A stretch of 36,290 nt of DNA from Streptomyces sp. col6 (lineage in GTDB: Bacteria; Actinomycetota; Actinomycetes; Streptomycetales; Streptomycetaceae), in assembly GCF_008042035.1 (NCBI RefSeq), contig NZ_RDBL01000006.1, positions 298,322 through 334,611 of the forward strand, read 5' to 3'. Below, piece by piece: positions 21,247 through 28,896 of this stretch. Under the pieces are notes generated by a model. The model searched no databases, was not told the origin of the DNA, and saw only the letters and a program-made list of their open reading frames with translations. The position numbers were made by a program, and so were the translations under genes. Every line of letters starts with the position of its first letter. Position 1 is the stretch's first letter.

Positions 21247-22509
21247 TCAGGCGCGCTTGCGGCGGCGGGCCATGACGACCAGGGCAGCACCGGCGGCGAC
21301 GACGGCGGCGCCTCCGACGGTGATCGGGATCATGTTGCCGCTACCGGTCGTGGCCAGGTCACCCTCGGGCTGCGAGGGGCTGGCCGACGGGGCCGGGGCG
21401 CCCGGAGTCGTGGAGCCCGACGGGGTGCCGGACGGGGTGGCGGTGCCGGACGGGGTGGCCGAGGGCGACGGGGTGGTGGTCGCCAGGGGCGTCGTCGAGG
21501 GCGTGCCGCTCGGGGTCGTACCGGGCGTCGGGGTGCCGGTGCCGGGGACCTCGGGGAGGCAGCCGGTGAACGGGAAGTGGTGCGTCTCCGCGCCGCCCGA
21601 ACCGTGCAGCGAGGCCACCCAGACCGAGCCGTTGACCGGGGCCGCCGTGCCCAGCTCCAGGTGGGCACGGGGCGCGAGCACGCTGCCCGGCCAGGCCGCC
21701 TGGCTGTTCTTGACGATCTTGGTGGCGTCCGGGAAGTTCCACAGCAGCTTGGCGCGGACCGCGCCGTCGTTCGCGCTCTGCAGCTTGTCGTCCAGGACGA
21801 AGTCCTGACCGCCCGACAGGAAGAAGCCGGTCGTGCCGGCGGTCGCCATGTCGTACGTCTGCCCTGTGACGTTGACGATCGTCGTCGCGCCGGCCGGGAC
21901 CTTGACGAAGACCTCCTTCGCCTTCTCCAGTTGCGACGCCTCGACGGAGAAGACGTTGCGGCCGCTGTCCGTGCCGGTCAGCGTCAGCCGGTTGCCTTCG
22001 AGGCTCACCGAGGCGCCGGACGTGGCCGCTTCCTTGGCCAGGGCGTCCGAGTAGGCGCGCAGTTTGGTGAACTCGCCGTCGAAGTCGATGAGATCGGCCT
22101 TCTTGGCGAAGGTGCCGTTGTGCATCTCCAGGGCCCGGTCCTTGACCGCGCCGCCGACGACGGCGTTGCCCTTCATCACGACGGTGGCCGAACCGCCGTT
22201 GAGCAGGTCGCCCCGCACGACGAGCGAGGCACGGCCGGGCAGCGCGTCGACCTGCGCCGCCGTCAGCTCGTTGGCGACGCTGAACCCGCCCCGGAAGTCG
22301 GCGTTGCCGCCGACGGCCACGGCGCCTTCCGCGTCGGGGGAGTGGACATCGTCCCCGAGGACGAACTCGCCGTACTTCCCGGCGATCCCGAAGGCGTCCG
22401 TGGTGCAGTCCGCCGTGGCGGGGGCGGCCTGGGCGGCCGGAGCGACGGTGAGCCCGAGAACGAGGGCACCGCCGAGCGCCGCGAGGGCGGCGGAGGTCGG
22501 TATGCGCAT
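21247..22509 (-). CDS. Choice-of-anchor A family surface protein with LAxTG sortase motif
   Basis: This 420-aa exported protein has a signal peptide (about 1-29, ending AAQA). The choice-of-anchor-A beta-rich domain includes YGEFVLGDDVHSPDAEGAVA, GGNADFRG and SVLAPRAHLELG. A Thr/Pro/Ser-rich wall-spanning linker follows (about 325-380). The sorting signal is LATTG at 385-389, a hydrophobic helix and an RRRKRA tail. The LAxTG pentapeptide is the type used by class E sortases in Streptomyces, so the protein should be linked to the cell wall. The domain is associated with adhesins, but its ligand here is unknown. A DasR-type palindrome lies 75 bp upstream, which suggests control by N-acetylglucosamine status. 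Confidence 0.88.
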   Translation of the reverse strand: MRIPTSAALAALGGALVLGLTVAPAAQAAPATADCTTDAFGIAGKYGEFVLGDDVHSPDAEGAVAVGGNADFRGGFSVANELTAAQVDALPGRASLVVRGDLLNGGSATVVMKGNAVVGGAVKDRALEMHNGTFAKKADLIDFDGEFTKLRAYSDALAKEAATSGASVSLEGNRLTLTGTDSGRNVFSVEASQLEKAKEVFVKVPAGATTIVNVTGQTYDMATAGTTGFFLSGGQDFVLDDKLQSANDGAVRAKLLWNFPDATKIVKNSQAAWPGSVLAPRAHLELGTAAPVNGSVWVASLHGSGGAETHHFPFTGCLPEVPGTGTPTPGTTPSGTPSTTPLATTTPSPSATPSGTATPSGTPSGSTTPGAPAPSASPSQPEGDLATTGSGNMIPITVGGAAVVAAGAALVVMARRRKRA

Positions 22510-22583
22510 AGTGCGTGGTTCTCCTGCAGAGCAGTTATGAAGGTTCTGTGGCGACTCCGGTCATGATTCTCATACTTACGGAA

Positions 22584-22599
22584 ATTGGTCAAGACCAAT
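22584..22599. promoter_or_regulatory. DasR-responsive element (dre)-like palindrome
   Basis: ATTGGTCAAGACCAAT has perfect 7-bp arms and differs from the dre core TGGTCTAGACCA by one central base. It lies between the divergent surface-protein gene (75 bp) and the PLD gene (53 bp). On the minus strand it contains TTGACC, a possible -35 for the surface-protein gene. The match is seen; DasR binding is inferred. Confidence 0.6.
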
Positions 22600-22652
22600 G
22601 AGGCGATCCATGGGGCGGGTTGGGCCGGGGGCGCCGGGGCAGATGGTGAGCC

Positions 22653-23888
22653 ATGACGAGCAGCACGGACGACAGACCGGAACTCCGCCCGGAGCTCCCG
22701 GAGATATCCCCCGGCCCCGGGGACGCGGTCCTCACCGAGCGCGCCCACCGGCTCAGACGACGGCTGGAACGGCTCATCGGGATCGCCGCGACCGAGGGGA
22801 ACGCGCTGGTCCCGCTGCGGAACGGCGACGCCATCTTCGCCGCGATGCTGGACGCCATCCGGGGCGCCGGGCACACCGTGGACATGATGACGTTCGTCTA
22901 CTGGCGCGGTGACATCGCGAAGGAGTTCGCGGCCACGCTGGCGGAACGGGCGCGGGCCGGGGTGCGGGTGCGGCTGCTGCTCGACGGGTTCGGCAGCAGG
23001 CTCATAGAGAAGGACCAGCTCCGCGCCATGGAGGACGCGGGCGTCCAGGTCGCGTGGTTCCGCAAGCCGCTCTACCTCTCCCCGCTGAAGCAGAACCACC
23101 GCTGCCACCGCAAGGTCCTCGTGGTGGACGAGGAGACGGCGTTCACCGGAGGCGTGGGCATCGCCGAGGAGTGGTGCGGGGACGCGCGCGACGAGCACGA
23201 GTGGCGCGACACACACGTCCAGGTGCGGGGCCCCGCGGTGGACGGTCTGGCGGCGGCCTTCGCGCAGAACTGGGCCGAGTGCCACGACGAACTGTTCGAC
23301 GACCGCGACCGGTTCCGGAACATCCCGCCGCAGGGCGACGCCGTGGTGCAGGTCGTGCGCGGCTCGGCCAGCGTCGGCTGGCAGGACATGCAGACGCTGC
23401 TCCGGGTCGTCCTGGAGTCCGCCGAGGAGCGCGTCAGGATCGCCACGGCCTACTTCGCGCCGGACGCCTTCTTCGTGGAACTGCTGTGCGCGGCGGCGCG
23501 GCGCGGCGTCGAGGTGGAGATCCTGCTCCCGGGCCCCCACACCGACAAGCGGGTCTGCCAGCTCGCCGGGCAGCTGTACTACGAGCAGCTGACGGAGTGC
23601 GGGGTGAAGATCTTCCACTACCGGCCGACGATGATGCACGCCAAGATCGTCACCGTCGACCGGGTGGCCGCGCTCATCGGCTCCACCAACATCAACCGCC
23701 GCTCCCTCGACCACGACGAGGAGGTCATGCTCGCCGTGCTGGACCGGGCGTTCACCGGGACGCTGGACGGCCACTTCGAGCAGGACCGGGCGGTGAGCGA
23801 ACTCATCGAGGGCCGGCGGTGGCGGCGCAGGCCGGTCGTGCAGCGGATCCGCGAGGCCTCGGTCGTACCGCTGCGCCGCTTCCTGTGA
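22653..23888 (+). CDS. Phospholipase D / cardiolipin synthase-like protein
   Basis: This 411-aa protein has two PLD active-site motifs: H152-R-K154-x4-D159 followed by FTGG, and H329-A-K331-x4-D336 followed by IGSTNIN. That pattern fits phosphatidyl transfer, as in cardiolipin synthase, or phospholipase D activity. Unlike typical bacterial Cls proteins it has no N-terminal membrane helices, so it may act peripherally or on another phosphodiester. The ATG at 22653 has GGTGAG close upstream. It is divergent from the LAxTG surface protein with a dre-like palindrome between them. The product lipid is inferred from the family. Confidence 0.87.
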   Translation: MTSSTDDRPELRPELPEISPGPGDAVLTERAHRLRRRLERLIGIAATEGNALVPLRNGDAIFAAMLDAIRGAGHTVDMMTFVYWRGDIAKEFAATLAERARAGVRVRLLLDGFGSRLIEKDQLRAMEDAGVQVAWFRKPLYLSPLKQNHRCHRKVLVVDEETAFTGGVGIAEEWCGDARDEHEWRDTHVQVRGPAVDGLAAAFAQNWAECHDELFDDRDRFRNIPPQGDAVVQVVRGSASVGWQDMQTLLRVVLESAEERVRIATAYFAPDAFFVELLCAAARRGVEVEILLPGPHTDKRVCQLAGQLYYEQLTECGVKIFHYRPTMMHAKIVTVDRVAALIGSTNINRRSLDHDEEVMLAVLDRAFTGTLDGHFEQDRAVSELIEGRRWRRRPVVQRIREASVVPLRRFL

Positions 23889-23918
23889 GCACCCGCGCGA
23901 GCGGTTCCGGCACGGGAA

Positions 23919-24335
23919 TCAGCGTGCCAGCGTGGCCAGGATGACTTTTCCCCGGCGGGGGTGATTCCGGACGGTGACATTCCTGGCCAGCCGCAGGATC
24001 AGCGGCCAGCCGAATCCCCCCGCCGCGCCCGTCATATCCGGGACGCGCTGCCGCGGGCGTTCCGGGCTGGGGTCGGCGACCTGTACGTACAGCGCCTTGT
24101 CGTCCGCGCCGAAGGCCAGCGCGGTGACCGATCCGGCATGCCGTACCGCGTTCGTCACCAGCTCCGACACCAGGAGCAGCAGGTCCTGGACGGCCGTGGG
24201 GGACGGCGGTGGGTCGAGGGCCTCCACGAATGCGGCAGCCACCGCCCGCGCCTCCGCCGCTTTCGCCGGCGGGCGTGCGGTTTCGGTAATGCCCTCGGGC
24301 GAAGACGGTTCAGGTGCTGTACAAGGGTCACTCAT
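23919..24335 (-). CDS. RsbW-like ATP-binding protein (HATPase_c anti-sigma family)
   Basis: This 138-aa protein has a GHKL ATPase fold. The N box is LLLLVSELVTNAVRHAG with E58 and N62; the G1 region has D88 in VADPSPERP; the glycine segment reads GGFGWPLI at 106-113 in place of the usual GRGL; and GKVILATL closes the fold. Streptomyces encodes many such RsbW/SpoIIAB-like kinases that act on anti-anti-sigma proteins or sigma factors. The partner is not adjacent here. The ATG at 24335 is chosen because GGGGGCGGAAG lies directly upstream; longer in-frame extensions read through the lysS control region. It is divergent from lysS and convergent with the PLD gene. Confidence 0.82.
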   Translation of the reverse strand: MSDPCTAPEPSSPEGITETARPPAKAAEARAVAAAFVEALDPPPSPTAVQDLLLLVSELVTNAVRHAGSVTALAFGADDKALYVQVADPSPERPRQRVPDMTGAAGGFGWPLILRLARNVTVRNHPRRGKVILATLAR

Positions 24336-24547
24336 CTTCCGCCCCCAGAAATGGATCGGTAGAACGTCTGCATTCTTCTTTTGCCCCCGAGGCCGTTGCG
24401 TATCCGAATGAATTCCGGGGCGGCCGGGTCCAGGGGTGTCCGCCGGTCCCCGGGGGCGTGGACAAAGCCGTTTTCGCTCTGCGGGCCACACCTGGGAGAA
24501 TGGCCGGTGCCCCTATGAGTCCTACCCGAGAGAAGGACGTGCCGACC

Positions 24548-26299
24548 GTGGCTCAGAGTCAGAGCAGCACCGAGACCGACTGGGTCTCCCGCTTCGCGGA
24601 CGAGGTCATCGCCGAATCGGAGCGTCGTGCGCCTGGCAAACCGGTCGTCGTCGCCTCCGGCCTCTCCCCTTCGGGCCCGATCCACCTGGGGAACCTCCGC
24701 GAGGTCATGACCCCGCACCTGGTCGCCGACGAGATCCGCCGCCGCGGGTACACCGTCCGGCACCTGATCTCCTGGGACGACTACGACCGGTACCGCAAGG
24801 TGCCGAACGGCGTCCCCGGCGTCGACGAGTCCTGGGCCGAGCACATCGGCAAGCCGCTGACCTCGGTGCCCGCCCCGGCCGGGTCCGCGTACCCGAACTG
24901 GGCCGAGCACTTCAAGGCCGCGATGACCGCGTCCCTGGACGAGCTGGGCGTCGAGTACGACGGCATCAGCCAGACGGAGCAGTACCTCGCGGGCACCTAC
25001 CGCGAGCAGATCCTGCACGCCATGCGCCACCGCGCGGACATCGACGCCGTCCTCGACCGCTACCGCACCAAGAAGGACCCGGCGGCCGGCGGCAAGGGCG
25101 GCAAGAAGCCCCAGCAGAAGAAGGTCGACGAGGCCGAGCTGGAGGCCGAGGCCGGCTCCGGCGCGGCGAGCGAGGACGACGGCAGCGGCGGCACCGGCGG
25201 CTACTTCCCGTACAAGCCCTACTGCGGCAACTGCGAGAAGGACCTCACCACCGTCACCTCGTACGACGACGACACCACCGAGCTGAACTACACCTGCACG
25301 GCCTGCGGCTTCGCCGAGACGGTCCGGCTGAGCGAGTTCAACCGGGGCAAGCTGGTCTGGAAGGTCGACTGGCCCATGCGCTGGGCGTACGAGGGCGTGA
25401 TCTTCGAGCCCAGCGGCGTCGACCACTCCTCGCCCGGCTCCTCGTTCGTCGTCGGCGGCCAGATCGTCCGCGAGGTCTTCGACGGCGTCCAGCCGATCGG
25501 CCCGATGTACGCCTTCGTCGGCATCTCCGGCATGGCCAAGATGTCCTCCAGCAAGGGCGGGGTACCCACCCCGGCCGACGCGCTGAAGATCATGGAGGCC
25601 CCGCTGCTGCGCTGGCTCTACGCCCGCCGCAGGCCCAACCAGTCCTTCAAGATCGCCTTCGACCAGGAGATCCAGCGGCTCTACGACGAGTGGGACTCGC
25701 TGGCCCGCAAGATCGCCGACGGCACGGCGCTGCCCGCCGACGCCGCCGCGTACGCCCGTGCGGTCGGCACCGCGGCCGGTGAGCTGCCGAGCACGCCGCG
25801 CCCGCTGCCGTACCGGACGCTCGCCTCGGTCGCGGACATCACGGCCGGTGCGCAGGACCAGACGCTGCGCATCCTCAGCGAGCTGGACCCGGCGAACCCG
25901 ATCGCCTCGCTGGACGAGGCCCGCCCGCGCCTCGACCGCGCCGAGAGCTGGATCACCACCCAGGTCCCGGCCGAGGCCCGCACCGTCGTCCGCGACGAGC
26001 CCGACAAGGAGCTGCTGGGCTCGCTCGACGACGAGGGCCGCGAGTCCCTGCGGCTGCTCCTGGAGGGCCTGGACACGCACTGGTCCCTCGACGGCCTGAC
26101 CACGCTCGTCTACGGCGTGCCGAAGGTCCTCGCGGGCCTGGAGCCCGACGCCAAGCCGACGCCCGAGCTGAAGACCGCCCAGCGGTCCTTCTTCGCCCTG
26201 CTCTACCGGCTGCTCGTCAGCCGCGACACGGGCCCGCGTCTGCCCACGCTGCTGCTCGCGGTGGGGGCGGACCGGGTGCGCAGGCTGCTGGGCGCGTAG
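24548..26299 (+). CDS. lysS: Class I lysyl-tRNA synthetase
   Basis: This 583-aa synthetase charges tRNA(Lys). It is the class I (archaeal and actinobacterial type) form, with HIGH-like H46-LGN in SGPIHLGNL and KMSKS-like K331-MSSSKG. A zinc knuckle is formed by C226/C229 and C250/C253. A roughly 45-residue low-complexity insert (174-218, Lys/Gly then Glu/Ala/Ser) sits just before the knuckle, making the protein longer than typical class I LysRS. GTG at 24548 is chosen because AGAAGGA lies 10 nt upstream; GTG at 24539 is too close to that site and ATG at 24515 has none. A strong hairpin terminator follows. Confidence 0.95.
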   Translation: MAQSQSSTETDWVSRFADEVIAESERRAPGKPVVVASGLSPSGPIHLGNLREVMTPHLVADEIRRRGYTVRHLISWDDYDRYRKVPNGVPGVDESWAEHIGKPLTSVPAPAGSAYPNWAEHFKAAMTASLDELGVEYDGISQTEQYLAGTYREQILHAMRHRADIDAVLDRYRTKKDPAAGGKGGKKPQQKKVDEAELEAEAGSGAASEDDGSGGTGGYFPYKPYCGNCEKDLTTVTSYDDDTTELNYTCTACGFAETVRLSEFNRGKLVWKVDWPMRWAYEGVIFEPSGVDHSSPGSSFVVGGQIVREVFDGVQPIGPMYAFVGISGMAKMSSSKGGVPTPADALKIMEAPLLRWLYARRRPNQSFKIAFDQEIQRLYDEWDSLARKIADGTALPADAAAYARAVGTAAGELPSTPRPLPYRTLASVADITAGAQDQTLRILSELDPANPIASLDEARPRLDRAESWITTQVPAEARTVVRDEPDKELLGSLDDEGRESLRLLLEGLDTHWSLDGLTTLVYGVPKVLAGLEPDAKPTPELKTAQRSFFALLYRLLVSRDTGPRLPTLLLAVGADRVRRLLGA

Positions 26300-26311
26300 T
26301 ACGGATACGTC

Positions 26312-26345
26312 GAGGGGCCGTCTCCCGGGTGGGAGGCGGCCCCTC
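26312..26345. terminator. Bidirectional terminator between lysS and the DUF2637 gene
   Basis: GAGGGGCCGTCTCCC (26312-26326) pairs with GGGAGGCGGCCCCTC (26331-26345), with one G-T pair and a 4-nt loop. It lies between convergent genes. Confidence 0.85.
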
Positions 26346-26358
26346 GTGCGTGACGCGC

Positions 26359-27720
26359 TTATGCGATGTGGTCGGCTTCCAGCTCCTCGTGGAAGCGCCG
26401 CTTGAACTCCGGCATCAGCTGCCGGATCAGCGCCTCGCCGCGCGGGTGGCGGACGTTGTGGCCGTCCGAGAGGTGTATGTCGAGCACCGCGACGCTCGGG
26501 TAGTCGTTGTTCTCGGCGACGAACGCGGAGAACACCTCGTACGCGATCTGCGCGAACTCCTCGTCCTCCTGCGCCCATTCATCGACGGGCGCGGGCGCGG
26601 GGGTGGGAACGGGAACAGGAACGGGAAGCTCCTGCCGGCCGTCCGGGCCGCCGCTGCCGACCGTGCCCACATTGCCCAGGGGGCGGGTGCGGCCGCCCGG
26701 ACCGGTGGGGACCTGGTGCGGCGTCGGGCCCTCGGCCTCGTAGCCGGGGTCGTAGCCGCCCTCGTAGACCTTGGCGGTCGCCTGCGACGGGAACCACGGG
26801 TTGTCGTCGGAGGCGGGCTGCCCGGGTGCCTGCGGTGCCTGCGGTGCCTGCGGGTCCTGCGGGTCCTGCGGGTCCTGGGACTGCTGGGGGTGCTCCTGGG
26901 GCTGCTGCCACTCCTCCGGTACGGCGGGGCCGTCCGGAGCCGCGGCCTGCGGCAGTTCCGGGTGCTGCTGGGCGGTCTCGACGGCGGCCGGGACGGCCGT
27001 CTCCGCGGCGGGCGTCTCCGGGGCCGGCGGCAGCAGTGCCGGTTCGATGCCGGCGGCGGCCAGACCCGCGGGGCCGGTCTCGGCGAGCGGGACGCCGTAC
27101 TTCGCGAGGCGCAGCGGCATCAGGGACTCGACGGGGGCGCGGCGGCGCCAGGTGCGGCCGTAGCGGGCCTGGAGGCGGGCCTGGTAGATGAGCCGGTCCT
27201 GTTCGAGCTTGATGACCTGCTCGTAGCTGCGCAGCTCCCACAGCTTCATCCGGCGCCAGAGGCGGAAGGTGGGGATGGGGGAGAGCAGCCACCGGGTGAG
27301 GCGGACGCCCTCCATGTGCTTGTCGGCGGTGATGTCCGCGATCCGGCCCACCGCGTGGCGGGCGGCCTCGACGGCGACGACGAAGAGGACGGGGATGACC
27401 GCGTGCATGCCGACGCCGAGCGGGTCGGGCCAGGCGGCGGCGCCGTTGAACGCGATCGTCGCGGCCGTCAGCAGCCAGGCGGTCTGGCGCAGCAGCGGGA
27501 ACGGGATGCGCAGCCAGGTCAGCAGCAGGTCCAGCGCCAGCAGGACGCAGATGCCCGCGTCGATGCCGATCGGGAAGACCAGCGAGAAGTCCCCGAACCC
27601 CTTGCTCAGGGCCAGCTCACGCACCGCCGCGTACGAACCGGCGAAGCCGATCGCGGCGATCAGGACCGCGCCGGCCACAACCAGGCCGATCAGCACCCGG
27701 TGCGTACGCGTCAGCTGCAT
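26359..27720 (-). CDS. DUF2637 (SpdB-like) membrane protein
   Basis: This 453-aa protein has four transmembrane helices in the first 125 residues (about 9-33, 46-70, 78-98, 104-122). This forms the DUF2637 domain also seen in Streptomyces plasmid spread proteins (SpdB). A basic amphipathic stretch follows (about 140-195), then a long Pro/Gln/Ala-rich region with repeated DPQ and APQ triplets. A conserved-looking acidic C-terminal module, EEFAQIAYEVFSAFVAENND, ends with LIRQLMPEFKRRF and may be a small helical partner-binding domain. No plasmid or transfer genes are nearby, so this is the chromosomal form with unknown role. ATG at 27720 is chosen because GAGGGG lies 8 nt upstream; GTG at 27729 overlaps that site. 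Confidence 0.85.
   Translation of the reverse strand: MQLTRTHRVLIGLVVAGAVLIAAIGFAGSYAAVRELALSKGFGDFSLVFPIGIDAGICVLLALDLLLTWLRIPFPLLRQTAWLLTAATIAFNGAAAWPDPLGVGMHAVIPVLFVVAVEAARHAVGRIADITADKHMEGVRLTRWLLSPIPTFRLWRRMKLWELRSYEQVIKLEQDRLIYQARLQARYGRTWRRRAPVESLMPLRLAKYGVPLAETGPAGLAAAGIEPALLPPAPETPAAETAVPAAVETAQQHPELPQAAAPDGPAVPEEWQQPQEHPQQSQDPQDPQDPQAPQAPQAPGQPASDDNPWFPSQATAKVYEGGYDPGYEAEGPTPHQVPTGPGGRTRPLGNVGTVGSGGPDGRQELPVPVPVPTPAPAPVDEWAQEDEEFAQIAYEVFSAFVAENNDYPSVAVLDIHLSDGHNVRHPRGEALIRQLMPEFKRRFHEELEADHIA
26822..26880. repeat. 9-bp tandem repeats inside the DUF2637 gene
   Basis: GGTGCCTGC and GGGTCCTGC units are repeated about three times each with period 9. On the coding strand they give APQ and DPQ triplets. 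The tract is likely to vary in copy number between strains. Confidence 0.75.
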
Positions 27721-27749
27721 CGCAGCCACCCCTCATCCCCTCCCTGTTC

Positions 27750-27803
27750 CCTTGTCCTCGGTGCCTTTGCCTTGTCCTGGCGCCGACTTGGCGCGGACTT
27801 GGC
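27750..27803. repeat. Direct repeats upstream of the DUF2637 gene
   Basis: CCTTGTCCT occurs at 27750-27758 and 27770-27778 (period 20). GACTTGGC occurs at 27785-27792 and 27796-27803 (period 11). The helical-turn spacing makes them candidate binding sites in the promoter region. Confidence 0.55.
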
Positions 27804-27879
27804 TTGTTTCCGGCGGGCACAGCCTGGCACATGTGTGCGACGGGTGTCGCGGGGGGAGGGGCGGGGGCGGCCCCGGGGG

Positions 27880-28707
27880 TCAGTCCGAGGACTTCGACTT
27901 GGCCGACGAACTCGGCTTCTTCGACGGCTCCTTGGAGGACTCGTCCGAGGACTTGTCGGTCGCCTTGTCGGTCGCCTTCGGGCTCTCGGCCGCGCTCTTG
28001 TTGGCGTCCGCCACGGCGGCGACCGCGTCCTCGGCCGCCATCGTGGCGCCCTTCAGGACGCTCTCGGCGGTCGGGGTCTTCGAACCCGCGTAACCGGCGC
28101 CGTTGTAGTTGACGACCACGACGACGTTCCCCGTACGGGCCACGATCGTCGCGAACCGGAAGTCCTCACCCGTCTTGGACTGGTCGTACGTGACCTTGGT
28201 GGCCTGGTCGCCGATGCCGCTGACGGTCTCGGTCGCGACGTTCTTCGCGCCGTCGGTCGCCTCGGTCTTCTTGACCTGCTTGGAGAGCTCGTCCCCGGCG
28301 CGGGCGGCCCCGCTGCCCAGGGTCTGGTCCGAGGCGAAGCGGGTGAAGCTCACGTCGAGCCAGCGGTACTGGGAGCCCTTGACGCCCTTGTCGTCCAGGC
28401 CGTTCCAGGAGCAGCCGCCCCGGACGGACGCGTCGCTGGACTTGCTGCGGGTGCCGTTCTTGCTCTTGGCCGAGGGGACCAGCGACTTGACGGTCTTCGA
28501 CTCGACCGACGAGCAGGGGTCGGGCAGCGCGGCGAACTTCGCGGCCTCGACGGAAGGTTCCGACTTCGTCGCGTCGGGCGAGGCGGAGGCGGACGTGTCC
28601 GCGTCCTTCTTGCCGTCGGAGTCCGACGAGCAGCCGGCGACGACGAGCATCACCGGGACGGCGGCGCAGGCGAGTATGCGGGTGAGTCGCGGGGCTGATC
28701 GGTGCAT
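27880..28707 (-). CDS. DUF3558-type lipoprotein
   Basis: This 275-aa exported lipoprotein has lipobox VVAGC with C26. A Ser/Lys/Asp-rich spacer is followed by the DUF3558-like core: LPDPCSSVESKTVKSLVP (about 61-78), GGCSWNGLDD, LDVSFTRF, and a C-terminal stretch FATIVARTGNVVVVVNYNGA. The last 40 residues are Ser/Lys/Asp-rich. Two conserved cysteines (in DPCSS and GGCSW) probably form a disulfide. It should sit outside the membrane; its role is unknown. The ATG has AAGGAA just upstream. It follows a second, related lipoprotein gene (28897-29745) in the same direction. Confidence 0.85.
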   Translation of the reverse strand: MHRSAPRLTRILACAAVPVMLVVAGCSSDSDGKKDADTSASASPDATKSEPSVEAAKFAALPDPCSSVESKTVKSLVPSAKSKNGTRSKSSDASVRGGCSWNGLDDKGVKGSQYRWLDVSFTRFASDQTLGSGAARAGDELSKQVKKTEATDGAKNVATETVSGIGDQATKVTYDQSKTGEDFRFATIVARTGNVVVVVNYNGAGYAGSKTPTAESVLKGATMAAEDAVAAVADANKSAAESPKATDKATDKSSDESSKEPSKKPSSSAKSKSSD

Positions 28708-28841
28708 GGTTCCTTCACTCGGATGGCGCGGCGGTCGGGGGACGGTGGTGCGGCGGTACGCGTGCGGAGACCGGGGCGGCGGCCGGCCGCCGGTGGCTCC
28801 GGAGGGCCACGGTACGACGGACGGCGCCCGGATGCCGCCTT

Positions 28842-28869
28842 CGCCGGCCGGGCCCGGGGGCGGCCGGCG
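28842..28869 (-). terminator. Hairpin after the upstream DUF3558 lipoprotein gene
   Basis: CGCCGGCC (28842-28849) pairs with GGCCGGCG (28862-28869). It lies 27 bp after the stop of the lipoprotein gene at 28897, between the two paralogues. The rest of the 28708-28896 gap is GC-rich with no gene. Confidence 0.5.
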
Positions 28870-28896
28870 GGCGATTCCGGCGGGCCGGGCGCGGTG

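Noticed and set aside
22560..22590. Zur- or iron-box-like sequence (ATGAGAATCATGA on the minus strand) near the surface-protein gene
   Set aside because: Only one half resembles the Streptomyces Zur consensus; the second half does not match, and no zinc or iron gene is adjacent.
23909..23928. GGCACG/CGTGCC hairpin between the PLD and RsbW-like genes
   Set aside because: The 6-bp stem overlaps the coding end of the RsbW-like gene and has no T-run; it is too weak to call as a terminator.
24400..24425. Imperfect palindrome CCGAATGAATTCCGG upstream of lysS
   Set aside because: The symmetry is broken in the centre and short; it is not better than expected by chance.
24332..26578. A 748-codon open frame on the minus strand across lysS
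   Set aside because: It is antisense to the fully recognisable LysRS and has no recognisable motifs.
26329..28698. A 789-codon open frame on the plus strand opposite the DUF2637 and DUF3558 genes
   Set aside because: It is a GC-rich antisense shadow: the translation is Arg/Gly/Leu-rich with no domain, and the minus-strand genes have clear membrane and lipobox features.
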